Shown: positions 16,033 through 24,488, numbered from the stretch's first letter. The stretch: 41,405 nt of DNA from Saprospiraceae bacterium (GCA_020629935.1 JAHDCJ010000001.1:54502-95906), one strand, 5' to 3'. Program-made: numbers and translations. Notes: generated by a model not told the origin, from the letters alone.

Positions 16033-16897
16033 TTGCTATTTGCTCTTTTATTTTTTCCAATTCATCCTTCATTTGCACCACAATTTTTTGGATGTCTGAA
16101 GAATTTGCTTTTGCACCGAGGGTATTGATTTCTCTTCCCATTTCTTGTGCGATAAAATTTAATTTCCGTCCTTTAGTCGTCGCTTTTTTATCATCTAATT
16201 GCTCGATAAAATAAAGACAATGTTGTGCTAGGCGGACTTTCTCTTCTGTGAGGTCAAGTTTCTCCATGTAGTAGATTATTTCTTGTTCTAATCGGTTTTC
16301 ATCTACATGGCTTCTCCATTCTTCTAAGTTCTGTGTAAATCGTTCTCTAAGTTTTAAAACACGTGGTTGTTCATAAGGTTCCACTTGTTGCAATAAACTT
16401 TGAATTGACCCTACTCTATCTCGAAAATCATTTTCGATCGTCTCCCCTTCTTGTAAACGATACGCCTTGATTTCTCCAATAGCTTCTTTGAGCACTTCTT
16501 TGAGCGTATTCCACTCTTCTTCATGAATTACTTCCTCCCCTGCCATTACCACATTAGGCATTCGTAAAATGGCTTGTGTTAGATCCCCTGGGCTTTCCAT
16601 GTTTAATGTTTTAGACAGTTCGATCATTTCTTTATAATAAGCAGAGAAAAGTTCTTTATTTAGTACCACTTCATCATCTGCACTTAAATATTTTATATCT
16701 ACGTTTACCTCCAATTTACCTCGTTCTATGGCTTTTGTTGCCAGCTTTCTCATCTCCATTTCTTTTTCTCGGTATCCTTGTGGGATTCTGATTTTTAAAT
16801 CAAGAAATTTACTGTTCAGCGATTTGAGTTCTACTGAAATTCTTTTTTGGTTAAAATCTCTTGATTTTTTACCGTAACCGGTCATTGAATGAAGCAT
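16022..16897 (-). CDS. yicC: YicC-family endoribonuclease
   Basis: 291 residues, matching the family (about 290). N-terminal domain with MLHSMTGYGKKSRDF and SVELKSLNSKFLDLKIRIP; C-terminal DUF1732 region with GREINTLGAKANSSDIQ and VVQMKDELEKIKEQIANV. Members have been shown to cleave RNA endonucleolytically. Overlaps or abuts gmk, with which it forms an operon. Confidence 0.94.
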   Translation of the reverse strand: MLHSMTGYGKKSRDFNQKRISVELKSLNSKFLDLKIRIPQGYREKEMEMRKLATKAIERGKLEVNVDIKYLSADDEVVLNKELFSAYYKEMIELSKTLNMESPGDLTQAILRMPNVVMAGEEVIHEEEWNTLKEVLKEAIGEIKAYRLQEGETIENDFRDRVGSIQSLLQQVEPYEQPRVLKLRERFTQNLEEWRSHVDENRLEQEIIYYMEKLDLTEEKVRLAQHCLYFIEQLDDKKATTKGRKLNFIAQEMGREINTLGAKANSSDIQKIVVQMKDELEKIKEQIANVL

Positions 16898-16979
16898 AAG
16901 CTTGGGGATTCGTTTATTTTAAATATTGAATATGGTACAAAGATAAAAAATTGGGTTGAAGTCTTTCTAGATTTTAGAT

Positions 16980-17888
16980 TTAATCGAGTTTATTAGAAAC
17001 TGAAATCGTTTTTTTATTATAAATCACTAAATAAACCCCAACGAAAATTAATACTCCTGCTAGTAACTTTACACTATCTATACTGTCTTTAGCTGCTAAT
17101 AATGCGATAATGGTAGCCAATAAGGGTTGGAGATAAATGTACGTACTAACCACCGTAGGTTCTAGCTCTTTTAATGCAGCGGAATTGAATAAATAAGCGA
17201 AGAACGTTACAAATATTAAGACATATAGTGTGGCCAACCAAACACCTGAAGAAAAAGTATGCCATTCGATTTGACTTGCTTCATTAATACCAAAGGGAAT
17301 AACAAAGATCCATCCGAAAGTAAAGACCATAGTAATCACGGTAACGGGGTGATACTTTTTCATCAATGGTTTTACAATGACCAAATAAATTCCGTAGGAG
17401 GTCGCATTTCCAAAAATAAATAAATTACCTATCCAAGTGGATGATTGTTCTACCATTTGTTTTCCTTGGAGAATTAAAATAATGGCTCCTATAGCTCCAA
17501 TACTTATACCTAATATTTTTCGTACCGTAATTTTTTCATTCAAAATAATAGCAGATACAATCAGCACCAAAATTGGAGTGGTCGTCATGATTAATGCGGC
17601 ATTAATTGGAGTGGTTTTACTAAGGCCAACAAAAAACAAAAGTTGGTTTGTGGCCACACCAAACAAGCCACAGAGGGCAAGTAAAGGCCAATCTTTTTTC
17701 TCTGGTATTTGAAGTTTTAGACCTTTCAAAAGAAGCCAAAATAAGATAAGGCCAGTAGACACTCGTAATAAAATAAAGCCAAATGGTTTGATATATTCAG
17801 GCATTACAATTTTGGCCACGGTATAATTTCCTGCGTAAATTAAATTCGCAAGGAATAAGAGAATATTTGCTTTTATTTTGGGGTTCAA
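16980..17888 (-). CDS. EamA/DMT-superfamily transporter
   Basis: 302 residues with about ten hydrophobic helices arranged as two EamA repeats: roughly 8-140 (NLIYAGNYTVAKIVMP, then TTPILVLIVSAIILNEKIT) and 150-295 (ATSYGIYLVIVKPLMK, then TYIYLQPLLATIIALL). Exports or imports small metabolites across the inner membrane; substrate unknown. It starts 11 bases behind the PAP2-like gene stop and so is co-transcribed with it. The ATG lies at 17886-17888. Confidence 0.92.
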   Translation of the reverse strand: MNPKIKANILLFLANLIYAGNYTVAKIVMPEYIKPFGFILLRVSTGLILFWLLLKGLKLQIPEKKDWPLLALCGLFGVATNQLLFFVGLSKTTPINAALIMTTTPILVLIVSAIILNEKITVRKILGISIGAIGAIILILQGKQMVEQSSTWIGNLFIFGNATSYGIYLVIVKPLMKKYHPVTVITMVFTFGWIFVIPFGINEASQIEWHTFSSGVWLATLYVLIFVTFFAYLFNSAALKELEPTVVSTYIYLQPLLATIIALLAAKDSIDSVKLLAGVLIFVGVYLVIYNKKTISVSNKLD

Positions 17889-17899
17889 TCTAGAATATA

Positions 17900-18526
17900 T
17901 TAATAGAAAAAAGCAAAGGCTGCAAGTTGGCCTAATACACCGATTGCATAACCTAAATAAACTTCATAAGGTTCATGCGCCTTGAGTAACAATCTGGCTG
18001 TTCCTAAAGCGCCTGCGATAAGAATTGATAATAAGAAATAGGTTTCAATTGATTCATAACTATGCCATACCATTATGATAAAAATCATGGTCACTAAGCC
18101 TCCTGCGCCTACGGTGTGTAAGCTGACTTTGTGTATTATATTGACCACAAAAGCCATGAATAAGGCGATGGTGGTTCCTAGTGCAAAAACCGTAAATACG
18201 GTTGGGAAAATTCCTGTAAAATATGCATTGACTGAAAGCCATAAATAAAATACTCCGGTAGAAATATAGGGTGCAATGCGATCTTCCTTTTTTTCAATTT
18301 TTATACTGTCAATAAGATTCATAAATCGCATAAGTACGATTGCGATTAATGGCAATATGACGGTTAATATCACTACGTTGATAATTAAGAGTCCGTTTTG
18401 AGGATGATCACTTCCGCCGAAAGCATAGGGATTTACCCATATCAAGAATAACAAGATATAGGTTAGGATAAATAGTGGATGAAACACTACCGACAAAAGA
18501 TTAGCAGCAAATCGTAGTACAATCAT
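17900..18526 (-). CDS. PAP2-like integral membrane protein
   Basis: 208 residues with five or six membrane helices. Three motifs sit where the PAP2 phosphatase triad would be: KKEDRIAP (near 79-86) for KX6RP, SLHTVGAG (about 134-141) for PSGH, and AHEPYEVYLGYAIG (about 183-196) for SRxxxxxHxxxD. The match is loose: the third motif has Glu rather than Asp and the PSG is missing. It may be an active phosphatase with an altered site or a non-catalytic relative. Followed closely by an EamA transporter. Confidence 0.65.
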   Translation of the reverse strand: MIVLRFAANLLSVVFHPLFILTYILLFLIWVNPYAFGGSDHPQNGLLIINVVILTVILPLIAIVLMRFMNLIDSIKIEKKEDRIAPYISTGVFYLWLSVNAYFTGIFPTVFTVFALGTTIALFMAFVVNIIHKVSLHTVGAGGLVTMIFIIMVWHSYESIETYFLLSILIAGALGTARLLLKAHEPYEVYLGYAIGVLGQLAAFAFFY

Positions 18527-18544
18527 GATCTAAAATTGGTTGGA

Positions 18545-18552
18545 CAAAGGTA
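18545..18552 (-). promoter_or_regulatory. Candidate -7 box (TACCTTTG) for the PAP2-like/EamA genes
   Basis: On the minus strand TACCTTTG, 18 bases before the ATG at 18526. No matching -33 TTG at 19-20 bases. Confidence 0.35.
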
Positions 18553-18635
18553 AGGAATTCGTATGGGACGATCTTTCTTTTTGGATTTATTTTCTTAGAA
18601 TAAAGAAAATTGATTTTTGGAGAGTACAGCTGACT

Positions 18636-18681
18636 ATAAAAAACAAAAGCAACGATTGATGTCGTTGCTTTTGTTTTTTAT
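18636..18681 (-). terminator. Rho-independent terminator of rpoN
   Basis: A 19-bp perfect stem, 18636-18654 with 18663-18681, core CAAAAGCAACG/CGTTGCTTTTG and A/T-rich flanks giving a T-tract on both strands. It overlaps the rpoN stop codon. Confidence 0.85.
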
Positions 18682-20171
18682 AATTGTTTTCGAAGTCTTG
18701 CTACAGAAATATTGAGTTGTTCTCGATATTTCGCGACCGTTCTTCTTGCAATATTATATCCTTTTTGCTGTAGGGCGTCTTTAAGTTTTTCGTCCGACAG
18801 TGGTTTCTTTTTATTTTCAGATTCGATGAGTTCTGTGAGTATTTTTTTAACTTCCAAAGTAGAAACCTCTTCTCCTGAATCTGTTTGTAATGACTCTGAG
18901 AAGAAATCCTTTAATCTTCTTGAGCCGAATTCGGTTTGTACATATTTACTATTTGCTACTCTTGAAACGGTAGAAATATCTAGTCCAGTAATTTCTGCAA
19001 TATCTTTCAAAATCATTGGACGCAATCGTTTTTGATCTCCTGAGAGAAAAAAGTCATATTGATATTGCATGATGGAGTACATCGTTTTGTACATGGTTTG
19101 TTGCCTTTGTTTAATGGCATCTATAAACCATTTTGCGGCATCAATTTTTTGTTTGATGAACATCACCGCCTCGCGTTCTTTTTTAGTTTTGCGTTTTCCT
19201 TTGACTTGTTTTCCGCCATAAGATTTTAGCATTTCTTTATAAGAATCTGAAATTCTTAGGTCTGGAGCGTTTCGGGAATTCAGTGTTAATACAAGGCTTC
19301 CATTTTCATTAATGATAATAAAATCTGGTACAATATAATGTTGCAGAGAAGCACCAGAAGAATAACCAGAAGCAGGTTTAGGATTTAATTTGAGTACTTC
19401 ATTTATTGCTTCACGTAAATCATCTTCTGTGATGGACAATTGCCGTTGCAATTTTTCGTAGTGTTTCTTTGAAAATTCTTCAAAATGTTTGTCTATGATT
19501 TTAGCTGCTAGACTTACATAAATAGATTCTTCTACCTCTTCTTTTCGTTTGAGTTGTAAAAAAAGACATTCTTTTAGGTCTCTTGCACCAATTCCTGGAG
19601 GGTCTAATTTGTGAATAACCGCCAACATTCGTTCTACTTCTGCTGCCTCTGTCATTATATTTTGAGAAAAGGCGAGATCATCAACAATGGATTCTGGATC
19701 GCGTCTCAAATATCCATCATCATCAATACTACCAATAACTTGCAAAGCAATTTTCTTTTCTTCCTCGTTTAAGATTACGAGTCCTAGTTGTTGTTCAAGG
19801 TGTTCGTGAAAGGTATTTTCTACTGCAACAGGGATAGTTTTGTCTTCATCATCTGCCGAATAATTATTGGCTGATAATTTATAGCTAGCGGTATCATCTT
19901 CTATGTAATCATTTAAGTAGTCGCTCAACTCCATATCATCATCACTTGTATCCTCTGCTTCTTTCTCTTCTTTTTCCTTCGCAAATCCGTCTTCATTATC
20001 AAGCTGATCCTCCTCATTTTCTTGTCCTTCTTCTAATGCGGGGTTGGCCTCCAATTCCTCTTTGATTCGTTGTTCCAATGCGACAGTGGGAACCTGCAAC
20101 AATTTCATTAACTGAATTTGTTGTGGGGATAATTTTTGTAATTGCCGATGGCTTAAATTCTGTCTTAGCAT
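18678..20171 (-). CDS. rpoN: RNA polymerase sigma-54 factor
   Basis: 497 residues. The N-terminal glutamine/leucine-rich activator region is MLRQNLSHRQLQKLSPQQ through LLQVPTVALEQRIKEELEANPALEE, followed by an acidic linker (about 50-95). The core-binding domain runs through LDPPGIGARDLKECLFLQL. The C-terminal DNA-binding domain contains LKDIAEITGLDISTVSRV and the RpoN box ARRTVAKYRE at 475-484. It recognises -24/-12 promoters and needs an AAA+ enhancer-binding protein; none is in this window. Length is standard. Confidence 0.97.
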   Translation of the reverse strand: MLRQNLSHRQLQKLSPQQIQLMKLLQVPTVALEQRIKEELEANPALEEGQENEEDQLDNEDGFAKEKEEKEAEDTSDDDMELSDYLNDYIEDDTASYKLSANNYSADDEDKTIPVAVENTFHEHLEQQLGLVILNEEEKKIALQVIGSIDDDGYLRRDPESIVDDLAFSQNIMTEAAEVERMLAVIHKLDPPGIGARDLKECLFLQLKRKEEVEESIYVSLAAKIIDKHFEEFSKKHYEKLQRQLSITEDDLREAINEVLKLNPKPASGYSSGASLQHYIVPDFIIINENGSLVLTLNSRNAPDLRISDSYKEMLKSYGGKQVKGKRKTKKEREAVMFIKQKIDAAKWFIDAIKQRQQTMYKTMYSIMQYQYDFFLSGDQKRLRPMILKDIAEITGLDISTVSRVANSKYVQTEFGSRRLKDFFSESLQTDSGEEVSTLEVKKILTELIESENKKKPLSDEKLKDALQQKGYNIARRTVAKYREQLNISVARLRKQL

Positions 20172-20689
20172 ATTAGGCTTTTATTCCAATTTGATCGTTA
20201 AGATATTCTATATTGTTGAAAAATCGACTTTGATCAACTGGGGTTTATCTCTCAAATATAACGTACAAAAATGACAAATGCTCGCCTAACAACAAAAATT
20301 GCACCAAATTTACTTGTTTTTATTTTTTGTATATGGAAAAAACAGTCTCATTAAAACAGTCTTACAAAATCTCTGAGCCCTTTATTCATAAGGTTTTCAG
20401 TTATTTCAGGGCATTAAATTTAGCAATATCATTTTTGTTTCGAATAAAAAAAATAAAAAATATGATTTAAAATTGTAACCCGCTTTTAGATAAAATGCAT
20501 TTTGTTGAATAGCCAACTTAGTATTTGGTTTATTTCTTTATTTCAAACGGAAAAAAATAAGCCCCCAAACCCGTGCAGTTTGGAGGCTTTTCCATCTAAA
20601 AACCCGCTTCTTTGTCCCTATGATCAAAACGGTACTTCTTAAAATCAAGTTATTTTAAAATTTCTTCCTTTTAAGGATAGCCATTTTCT
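20172..20689. other. Intergenic region between rpoN and the first S24 regulator
   Basis: 518 AT-rich bases without a gene I can support. Contents: a TATATTTG box on the minus strand at 20253-20260, 82 bases before the rpoN ATG and without a -33 partner; a tandem AAAACAGTCT at 20339-20348 and 20353-20362; a weak GCCCT/AGGGC pair at 20377-20412; the terminator at 20559-20589; and a short TTAAAAT/ATTTTAA hairpin at 20639-20658. Confidence 0.5.
20559..20589 (-). terminator. Rho-independent terminator after the first S24 regulator
   Basis: AAGCCcCCAAAC (20559-20570) pairs with GTTTGGaGGCTT (20578-20589), with one C/A mismatch. On the minus strand it is followed by ATTTTTTT, so it ends the transcript of the gene at 20690-21448, about 100 bases past the stop. 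Confidence 0.8.
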
Positions 20690-21448
20690 TTAATCCGCGC
20701 TAAGATCAGTTAATCTTCGAACCACACGATAAACTTTACGGACTTGATCTAACTTGATGGTTACTGGATCATAGTCAATATAATTATCAGAAATTAATTT
20801 GAGGTGTGTCCATTGTCCATAGTTATTATAAATTCGTTGCAATCGTTTGACTCGAACAGATTCATTGGTGACTATTGCATATATTTCGTTATCTAAAATA
20901 TCGTTTTGGCTAGAGAGTCCAGCACAAATCACAAGATCTCCATTCCCAATAGTTGGGTTCATGCTATCTCCATTGATATTAAATGCAACTAATTCGCCTT
21001 CTAGTCCAGGGATATGAAAATATTGATTTTCTTCTCCTACATCTACTCCAATAGTATTACTTGCAAAAGCATCTACGCTTGTAAATAAGATATTAAACAT
21101 CTTTCTTGCAGCGGCTTGTTCTAACAAATCTTCATTTGCTGAAGCTCCCTTAGTTTTTTCTTCTTTGGGTTCAGGAACTGGTCGCTGATAAAATGGTTTT
21201 CCTATACCTTGAAACATAAAAGCTTCGCTTATTGAATAATGAAGGCATAACTTTTTCACTTGTTCATAAGTAATTTGGCGAGTACCTTTTATATATTGAT
21301 CAATAATATGGCCTTTTGTTCCAATTTTTTCTGCAAAGGCGGCTTTGCTTTTAACACGGTCATTTTTAACCACTAGCGCTTTAGCTTCTAGTAAAGTGTA
21401 CACTTTTGTAAATCGCTCATTAAGTTCTCTTCGATCTGATTTTTGCAT
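20690..21448 (-). CDS. XRE/S24 LexA-like transcriptional regulator (copy 1)
   Basis: 252 residues. An N-terminal helix-turn-helix (about 30-75) includes AAFAEKIGTKGHIIDQYIKG. A charged linker (90-110) leads to an S24 peptidase-like domain (about 145-252) with the Ser-Lys dyad S162 in GDSMNP and K201 in VRVKRLQ. No Ala-Gly or Cys-Gly pair lies in the expected cleavage window about 30-40 residues before the serine (residues 122-134), so self-cleavage is doubtful. Paralogous to the next gene; both end with a related YRV..LTDL segment. Confidence 0.86.
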   Translation of the reverse strand: MQKSDRRELNERFTKVYTLLEAKALVVKNDRVKSKAAFAEKIGTKGHIIDQYIKGTRQITYEQVKKLCLHYSISEAFMFQGIGKPFYQRPVPEPKEEKTKGASANEDLLEQAAARKMFNILFTSVDAFASNTIGVDVGEENQYFHIPGLEGELVAFNINGDSMNPTIGNGDLVICAGLSSQNDILDNEIYAIVTNESVRVKRLQRIYNNYGQWTHLKLISDNYIDYDPVTIKLDQVRKVYRVVRRLTDLSAD

Positions 21449-21829
21449 AGCTTATATAAATAAAATATCATGAGCTACCTTTGTATGCAGGTCTTTAGTC
21501 TGACCATGAGGATAAAAGGTGATTCTCAAATAATGGTGTTAGAAAATATGGTTGTTAAATACCAAAGTAATTTATGTAATTGAATTACTTTAATATTGAT
21601 ATTATTTCAACACTAAAAATAATGGTTGTTAAACATTTATTGAATGCGCATTTGTATCCACTACTTTGCCTTATGGTCGATACGTTGTCATTCAAAATGA
21701 ATCGAGCATTTCAATCCATTTATTTCAGTCATTTTATAAAAGAAATAATTAAATTTTCTTTCTTGCTTTATCCTCTACACCTCTTTTATCATTTACTGCT
21801 TTAGCAAAAAAATCGTTGATGATTTTTTA
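21449..21829. other. Intergenic region upstream of S24 copy 1, with short repeats
   Basis: 381 bases. ATGGTTGTTAAA occurs at 21548-21559 and 21622-21633, and a near copy, AATAATGGTGTTAGAA, starts at 21529. TACCTTTG at 21476-21483 is a plus-strand -7-like box without a -33 partner. The only ORFs (25 and 74 codons, plus strand) have no recognisable features and are not called. Confidence 0.45.
21807..21828 (-). terminator. Weak hairpin at the end of S24 copy 2
   Basis: GATTTTTT/AAAAAATC stem (21807-21814 with 21821-21828), 6-base loop, A/T-only apart from one pair. On the minus strand it begins right after the stop codon at 21830-21832. A weak terminator at best. Confidence 0.35.
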
Positions 21830-22558
21830 TTATAAAAAACCTAATCGCTCTCTCAAGTCTGTTAAGTAATACATTACTCGATAAATTCGAATATTATCAT
21901 TGAGGTCGACAAAGATTGGCGAATGTTCTAAATGATTTTCAGAAATCAATTTAAGTCCTCTAACTCGACCATAATCATCTTTGGTTAATTGAATATATTT
22001 AATTCGGACAGTACCATCAGCAACTACAGCATACACCTCATCTTTACGAAGTTCTCTAGCATTTTCTACTTCTTTGCAAAAGACCATATCTCCACTTGTC
22101 AATAAAGGCTCCATACTATTTCCTTTTACATCAAAAGCAACAATATTACCTTCTAATCCAGGAATCCCAAAAACTTCTGCTTGACTTGCTCCACCTCCTG
22201 CAATCGCATCTCCTGCAATCGCACTTACTCCAGAATAAACAATGTTTGATTTTGTATATGGTAGAATTTTTTCTGTCCCATTATTTTTAAACATTGGCCC
22301 TTGTCCCATTCTAACATACAATTCACTCACTCCAAAATGGTCACATAAGTTTTTGATAATAGTTTCTGTTACAAAACGTTCATCTTTTAATATGGCAGGA
22401 ATTACTCCTGTGTAAGTACCTAGCTTTTGAGAAAGTGTTTTTCTATTATACTCCCCTTCTGCTAGTTTACTATTATGTTTTTTAACTAAAACCCCTGTAG
22501 CTTCTAATTGGTGTAATATTTTTTCTAATCTTCGATTCTTATCATATTTACTTTCCAT
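21830..22558 (-). CDS. XRE/S24 LexA-like transcriptional regulator (copy 2)
   Basis: 242 residues. N-terminal DNA-binding region (about 35-80, with LSQKLGTYTGVIPAIL) and C-terminal S24 domain with dyad S148 in GNSMEP and K187 in VRIKYIQ. SAIAGDAIAGG at 112-122 provides Ala115-Gly116 and Ala120-Gly121, 33 and 28 residues before the serine, which is close to the spacing in LexA. It could therefore be a RecA-stimulated self-cleaving repressor. Promoter and tandem repeats directly upstream suggest autoregulation. No phage genes are nearby. Confidence 0.87.
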   Translation of the reverse strand: MESKYDKNRRLEKILHQLEATGVLVKKHNSKLAEGEYNRKTLSQKLGTYTGVIPAILKDERFVTETIIKNLCDHFGVSELYVRMGQGPMFKNNGTEKILPYTKSNIVYSGVSAIAGDAIAGGGASQAEVFGIPGLEGNIVAFDVKGNSMEPLLTSGDMVFCKEVENARELRKDEVYAVVADGTVRIKYIQLTKDDYGRVRGLKLISENHLEHSPIFVDLNDNIRIYRVMYYLTDLRERLGFL

Positions 22559-22581
22559 ACTATATTGTTTTTATTTCAAGC

Positions 22582-22613
22582 CAAAAATACAACAAAAAGT
22601 TGTAAAAAACAAA
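22582..22613 (-). promoter_or_regulatory. Promoter of S24 copy 2
   Basis: On the minus strand TTTG (22610-22613), 20-base spacer, TATTTTTG (22582-22589), ending 24 bases before the ATG at 22558. Both boxes match the Bacteroidota consensus. The spacer contains one of the ACAAAAAGTT repeats. Confidence 0.65.
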
Positions 22614-22649
22614 AAGTTTTAATTTTTATTCAAAAAAGTGTAAAAAAAC
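22592..22649. promoter_or_regulatory. Candidate operator repeats overlapping the S24 copy 2 promoter
   Basis: ACAAAAAGTT at 22592-22601 and again at 22609-22618 (17-base period). A third, looser copy CAAAAAAGTGTAAAAAAAC at 22631-22649 resembles CAAAAAGTTGTAAAAAAC at 22593-22610. They sit across the -33 box and spacer, where a repressor would block RNA polymerase. Confidence 0.45.
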
Positions 22650-23042
22650 ATTCAAATAAACTTATTTGTTCTAAATAAAACCAAATGAATGCGATTTAAG
22701 GTGCTTTGAGCTGACTAAATGAGATTTTAAATAGAATATTTTATGTTTATCTGCATCATATATGGTATATATCATATAACAAATCAATACATTTTGTGAC
22801 AATTTTATTAAAAAACATCTTTTTTAAAACATAATACGTGTCACTTATAACTTACAAAAAACCAACAAATTAAGCGCATTTTATCCTTTTAATCTTATAC
22901 TTTAGAGTCACCAGTAATTTACCTATTCAAACATCACCATTTTAAATACAAAAAACCACAAAAAAGGACTTTACATTTGTTTATCAGCCTATTATGGCGT
23001 CACAAAAATCTTTATACGGGCTTGACTAGAAGTCCACACCTA

Positions 23043-23073
23043 TTGCGTGACATGTTAAAAATGGTCATCTTTG
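23043..23073 (+). promoter_or_regulatory. Candidate promoter of the T9SS cargo gene
   Basis: TTG at 23043-23045, a 20-base spacer, then CATCTTTG at 23066-23073 (one mismatch to TAnnTTTG). Predicted start about 47 bases before the ATG. A GTGAC pentamer (23047-23051) lies just behind the -33 element. Confidence 0.5.
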
Positions 23074-23124
23074 TATCAGACTTTAAACTTTAAGACTTTC
23101 TGTTAATACAAATTAATTTTAATC

Positions 23125-24312
23125 ATGGCCAAGACCTCTAGTATTATCCTTGTGTTTCTTCTTTCATTTTCATGTGTAAGCATTTTTGCACAATCGAATG
23201 CACAATATGCCGTTCGTTTTTTAACTGCTGGCGTAGATTGCGATTCTTCTTTTCTTTATGTGGATGTAGAGGTCAAGCCCTATGCTACACCGACATTTAA
23301 ATTATCGAGTTTAGATTTGCGTTTTCATTATAATCGTAATGGTGTTTTACCGCTTCCTCAAAATCCCGTTCAAGGAAATGACTCTACACTTGCGGTATAT
23401 GTAGAAGAAGAATTTTTGAGTGATATGCAAATTGATTCTTTAGAAGGAATTAGTTTTTATAATCCACATTTATTAACAGGCTCAATGGATACTGTTGTTT
23501 CTTATAATGTATTCTTTGTTGGAGGAAGTGGTTATTATTTACCTTTCTCTGGATGGACTAAAGTAGGCAAATTACGTTTTCGCGCTGTTGATTCCACTGC
23601 TTGTATTGACTTAAACTGGCATGATTCGACGGTCTTTCCTAATACCGTTATACATGAAGTATTTGATGGTATCGAATATGATGTAGCAGAAGGGAGTTAT
23701 GGAGATTTAAGTATTTGTATGTCTGATTTTTGTAATCCAGAAACACTACCAGTAGAATTAAGTAGCTTTATCGTAACCGACAATGGTTGTAGTTCTTTAA
23801 TAGAATGGCACACAGAAACGGAGACAGACAATGCCTATTATATTGTTGAGCGAAGTGCAGACGGTATAACTTATGAGCAATTAACTACTCTAGCAGGAGC
23901 AGGTAATTCATTAACTCCTAATAATTACCGATACGTAGACAATGATCCTAATTTGTATAATTATTATCGATTAATTCAAGTAGACCTAGATGGGACGCAT
24001 AATAAATTAGCGGCTAAATATATTCAATCCTCATGTTTTGAAGATGATATTTCTTATGCGATAACTGATCTATACCCCAATCCTTCTTCTACTCGACAAG
24101 TAAAAGTCAAATTATATACAGCGACTGAAGGAGAGGCCGTTTATCAAGTGCTTGATATTTTCGGACGTCAGATTAAAGAATCACCTGTTTCTTTAATTGA
24201 AGGAGCGAATGTATTAAAAATAGATATTGAGGCTTTAGCGTCTGGCACCTACTTCATAAAAGTAATAGGTAACGATTGGGAAACGAAGGCAAAAAAATTA
24301 ATAAAGATCTAG
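23125..24312 (+). CDS. Secreted protein with T9SS C-terminal sorting domain
   Basis: 395 residues. Signal peptide (1 to about 23, ending IFAQS); a beta-sandwich-like region (about 28-190); a second FN3-like unit (about 205-300) with LPVELSSFIV, LIEWHTETETDNAYYIVERS and YYRLIQVDLDG, a sequence style very common in Bacteroidota secreted proteins. The C-terminal type A sorting domain (about 315-395) has YPNPSS, IFGRQIKES, LASGTYFIKVIG and the basic end KKLIKI. It is therefore exported across the outer membrane by the type IX system and anchored or released. No catalytic motif; ligand unknown. Confidence 0.88.
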   Translation: MAKTSSIILVFLLSFSCVSIFAQSNAQYAVRFLTAGVDCDSSFLYVDVEVKPYATPTFKLSSLDLRFHYNRNGVLPLPQNPVQGNDSTLAVYVEEEFLSDMQIDSLEGISFYNPHLLTGSMDTVVSYNVFFVGGSGYYLPFSGWTKVGKLRFRAVDSTACIDLNWHDSTVFPNTVIHEVFDGIEYDVAEGSYGDLSICMSDFCNPETLPVELSSFIVTDNGCSSLIEWHTETETDNAYYIVERSADGITYEQLTTLAGAGNSLTPNNYRYVDNDPNLYNYYRLIQVDLDGTHNKLAAKYIQSSCFEDDISYAITDLYPNPSSTRQVKVKLYTATEGEAVYQVLDIFGRQIKESPVSLIEGANVLKIDIEALASGTYFIKVIGNDWETKAKKLIKI

Positions 24313-24348
24313 GCTCAGATCGATTTTTAATAAAAAAAACCCAAGTAC

Positions 24349-24412
24349 GAAGGCATTACAATCTTGCCTTCTCTAAAAAAATAACGTTAGTTCTGGCTTG
24401 ATTACTAACGTT
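24349..24412 (+). other. Two consecutive hairpins after the T9SS cargo gene
   Basis: GAAGGCA/TGCCTTC (24349-24355 with 24365-24371) and AACGTTAGT/ACTAACGTT (24383-24391 with 24404-24412). Neither has a proper T-tract, though TTGTTTATA follows the second. They may stabilise the 3' end ahead of the main terminator. Confidence 0.4.
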
Positions 24413-24443
24413 TGTTTATAGTCTTATAAAGTTGTTTAACAGA

Positions 24444-24475
24444 AAAATAGCCGCTCAAAAGTGAGCGGCTATTTT
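24444..24475. terminator. Bidirectional terminator between the T9SS cargo gene and RNase G
   Basis: 14-bp perfect stem AAAATAGCCGCTCA (24444-24457) with TGAGCGGCTATTTT (24462-24475) and a 4-base loop. T-rich on both sides, serving the convergent genes. Confidence 0.9.
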
Positions 24476-24488
24476 ATTTTTTATTTTA

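Larger units (their letters stand above)
22559..23124. other. 566-base regulatory-looking intergenic region
   Basis: No gene seen. It separates divergent S24 copy 2 and the T9SS cargo gene. Besides the promoters and operator repeats given separately, it holds five GTGAC/GTCAC pentamers: 22796-22800, 22850-22854, 22907-22911, 22999-23003 and 23047-23051. A further TACATTTG box lies at 22972-22979 without a -33 partner. Confidence 0.5.

Noticed and set aside
21506..21804. Two short plus-strand ORFs (25 and 74 codons) between the S24 genes, downstream of a TACCTTTG box
   Set aside because: No -33 box and no recognisable protein features, and the longer one starts at TTG. AT-rich noise is the simpler reading.
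20690..22558. Prophage regulator region suggested by two LexA/CI-like repressors
   Set aside because: No integrase, structural, lysis or replication genes of phage type on either side; neighbours are rpoN and a T9SS cargo gene.
24383..24412. AACGTTAGT/ACTAACGTT hairpin as the main terminator of the T9SS cargo gene
   Set aside because: It lacks a clean T-tract; the stronger GC-rich hairpin at 24444-24475 fits better.
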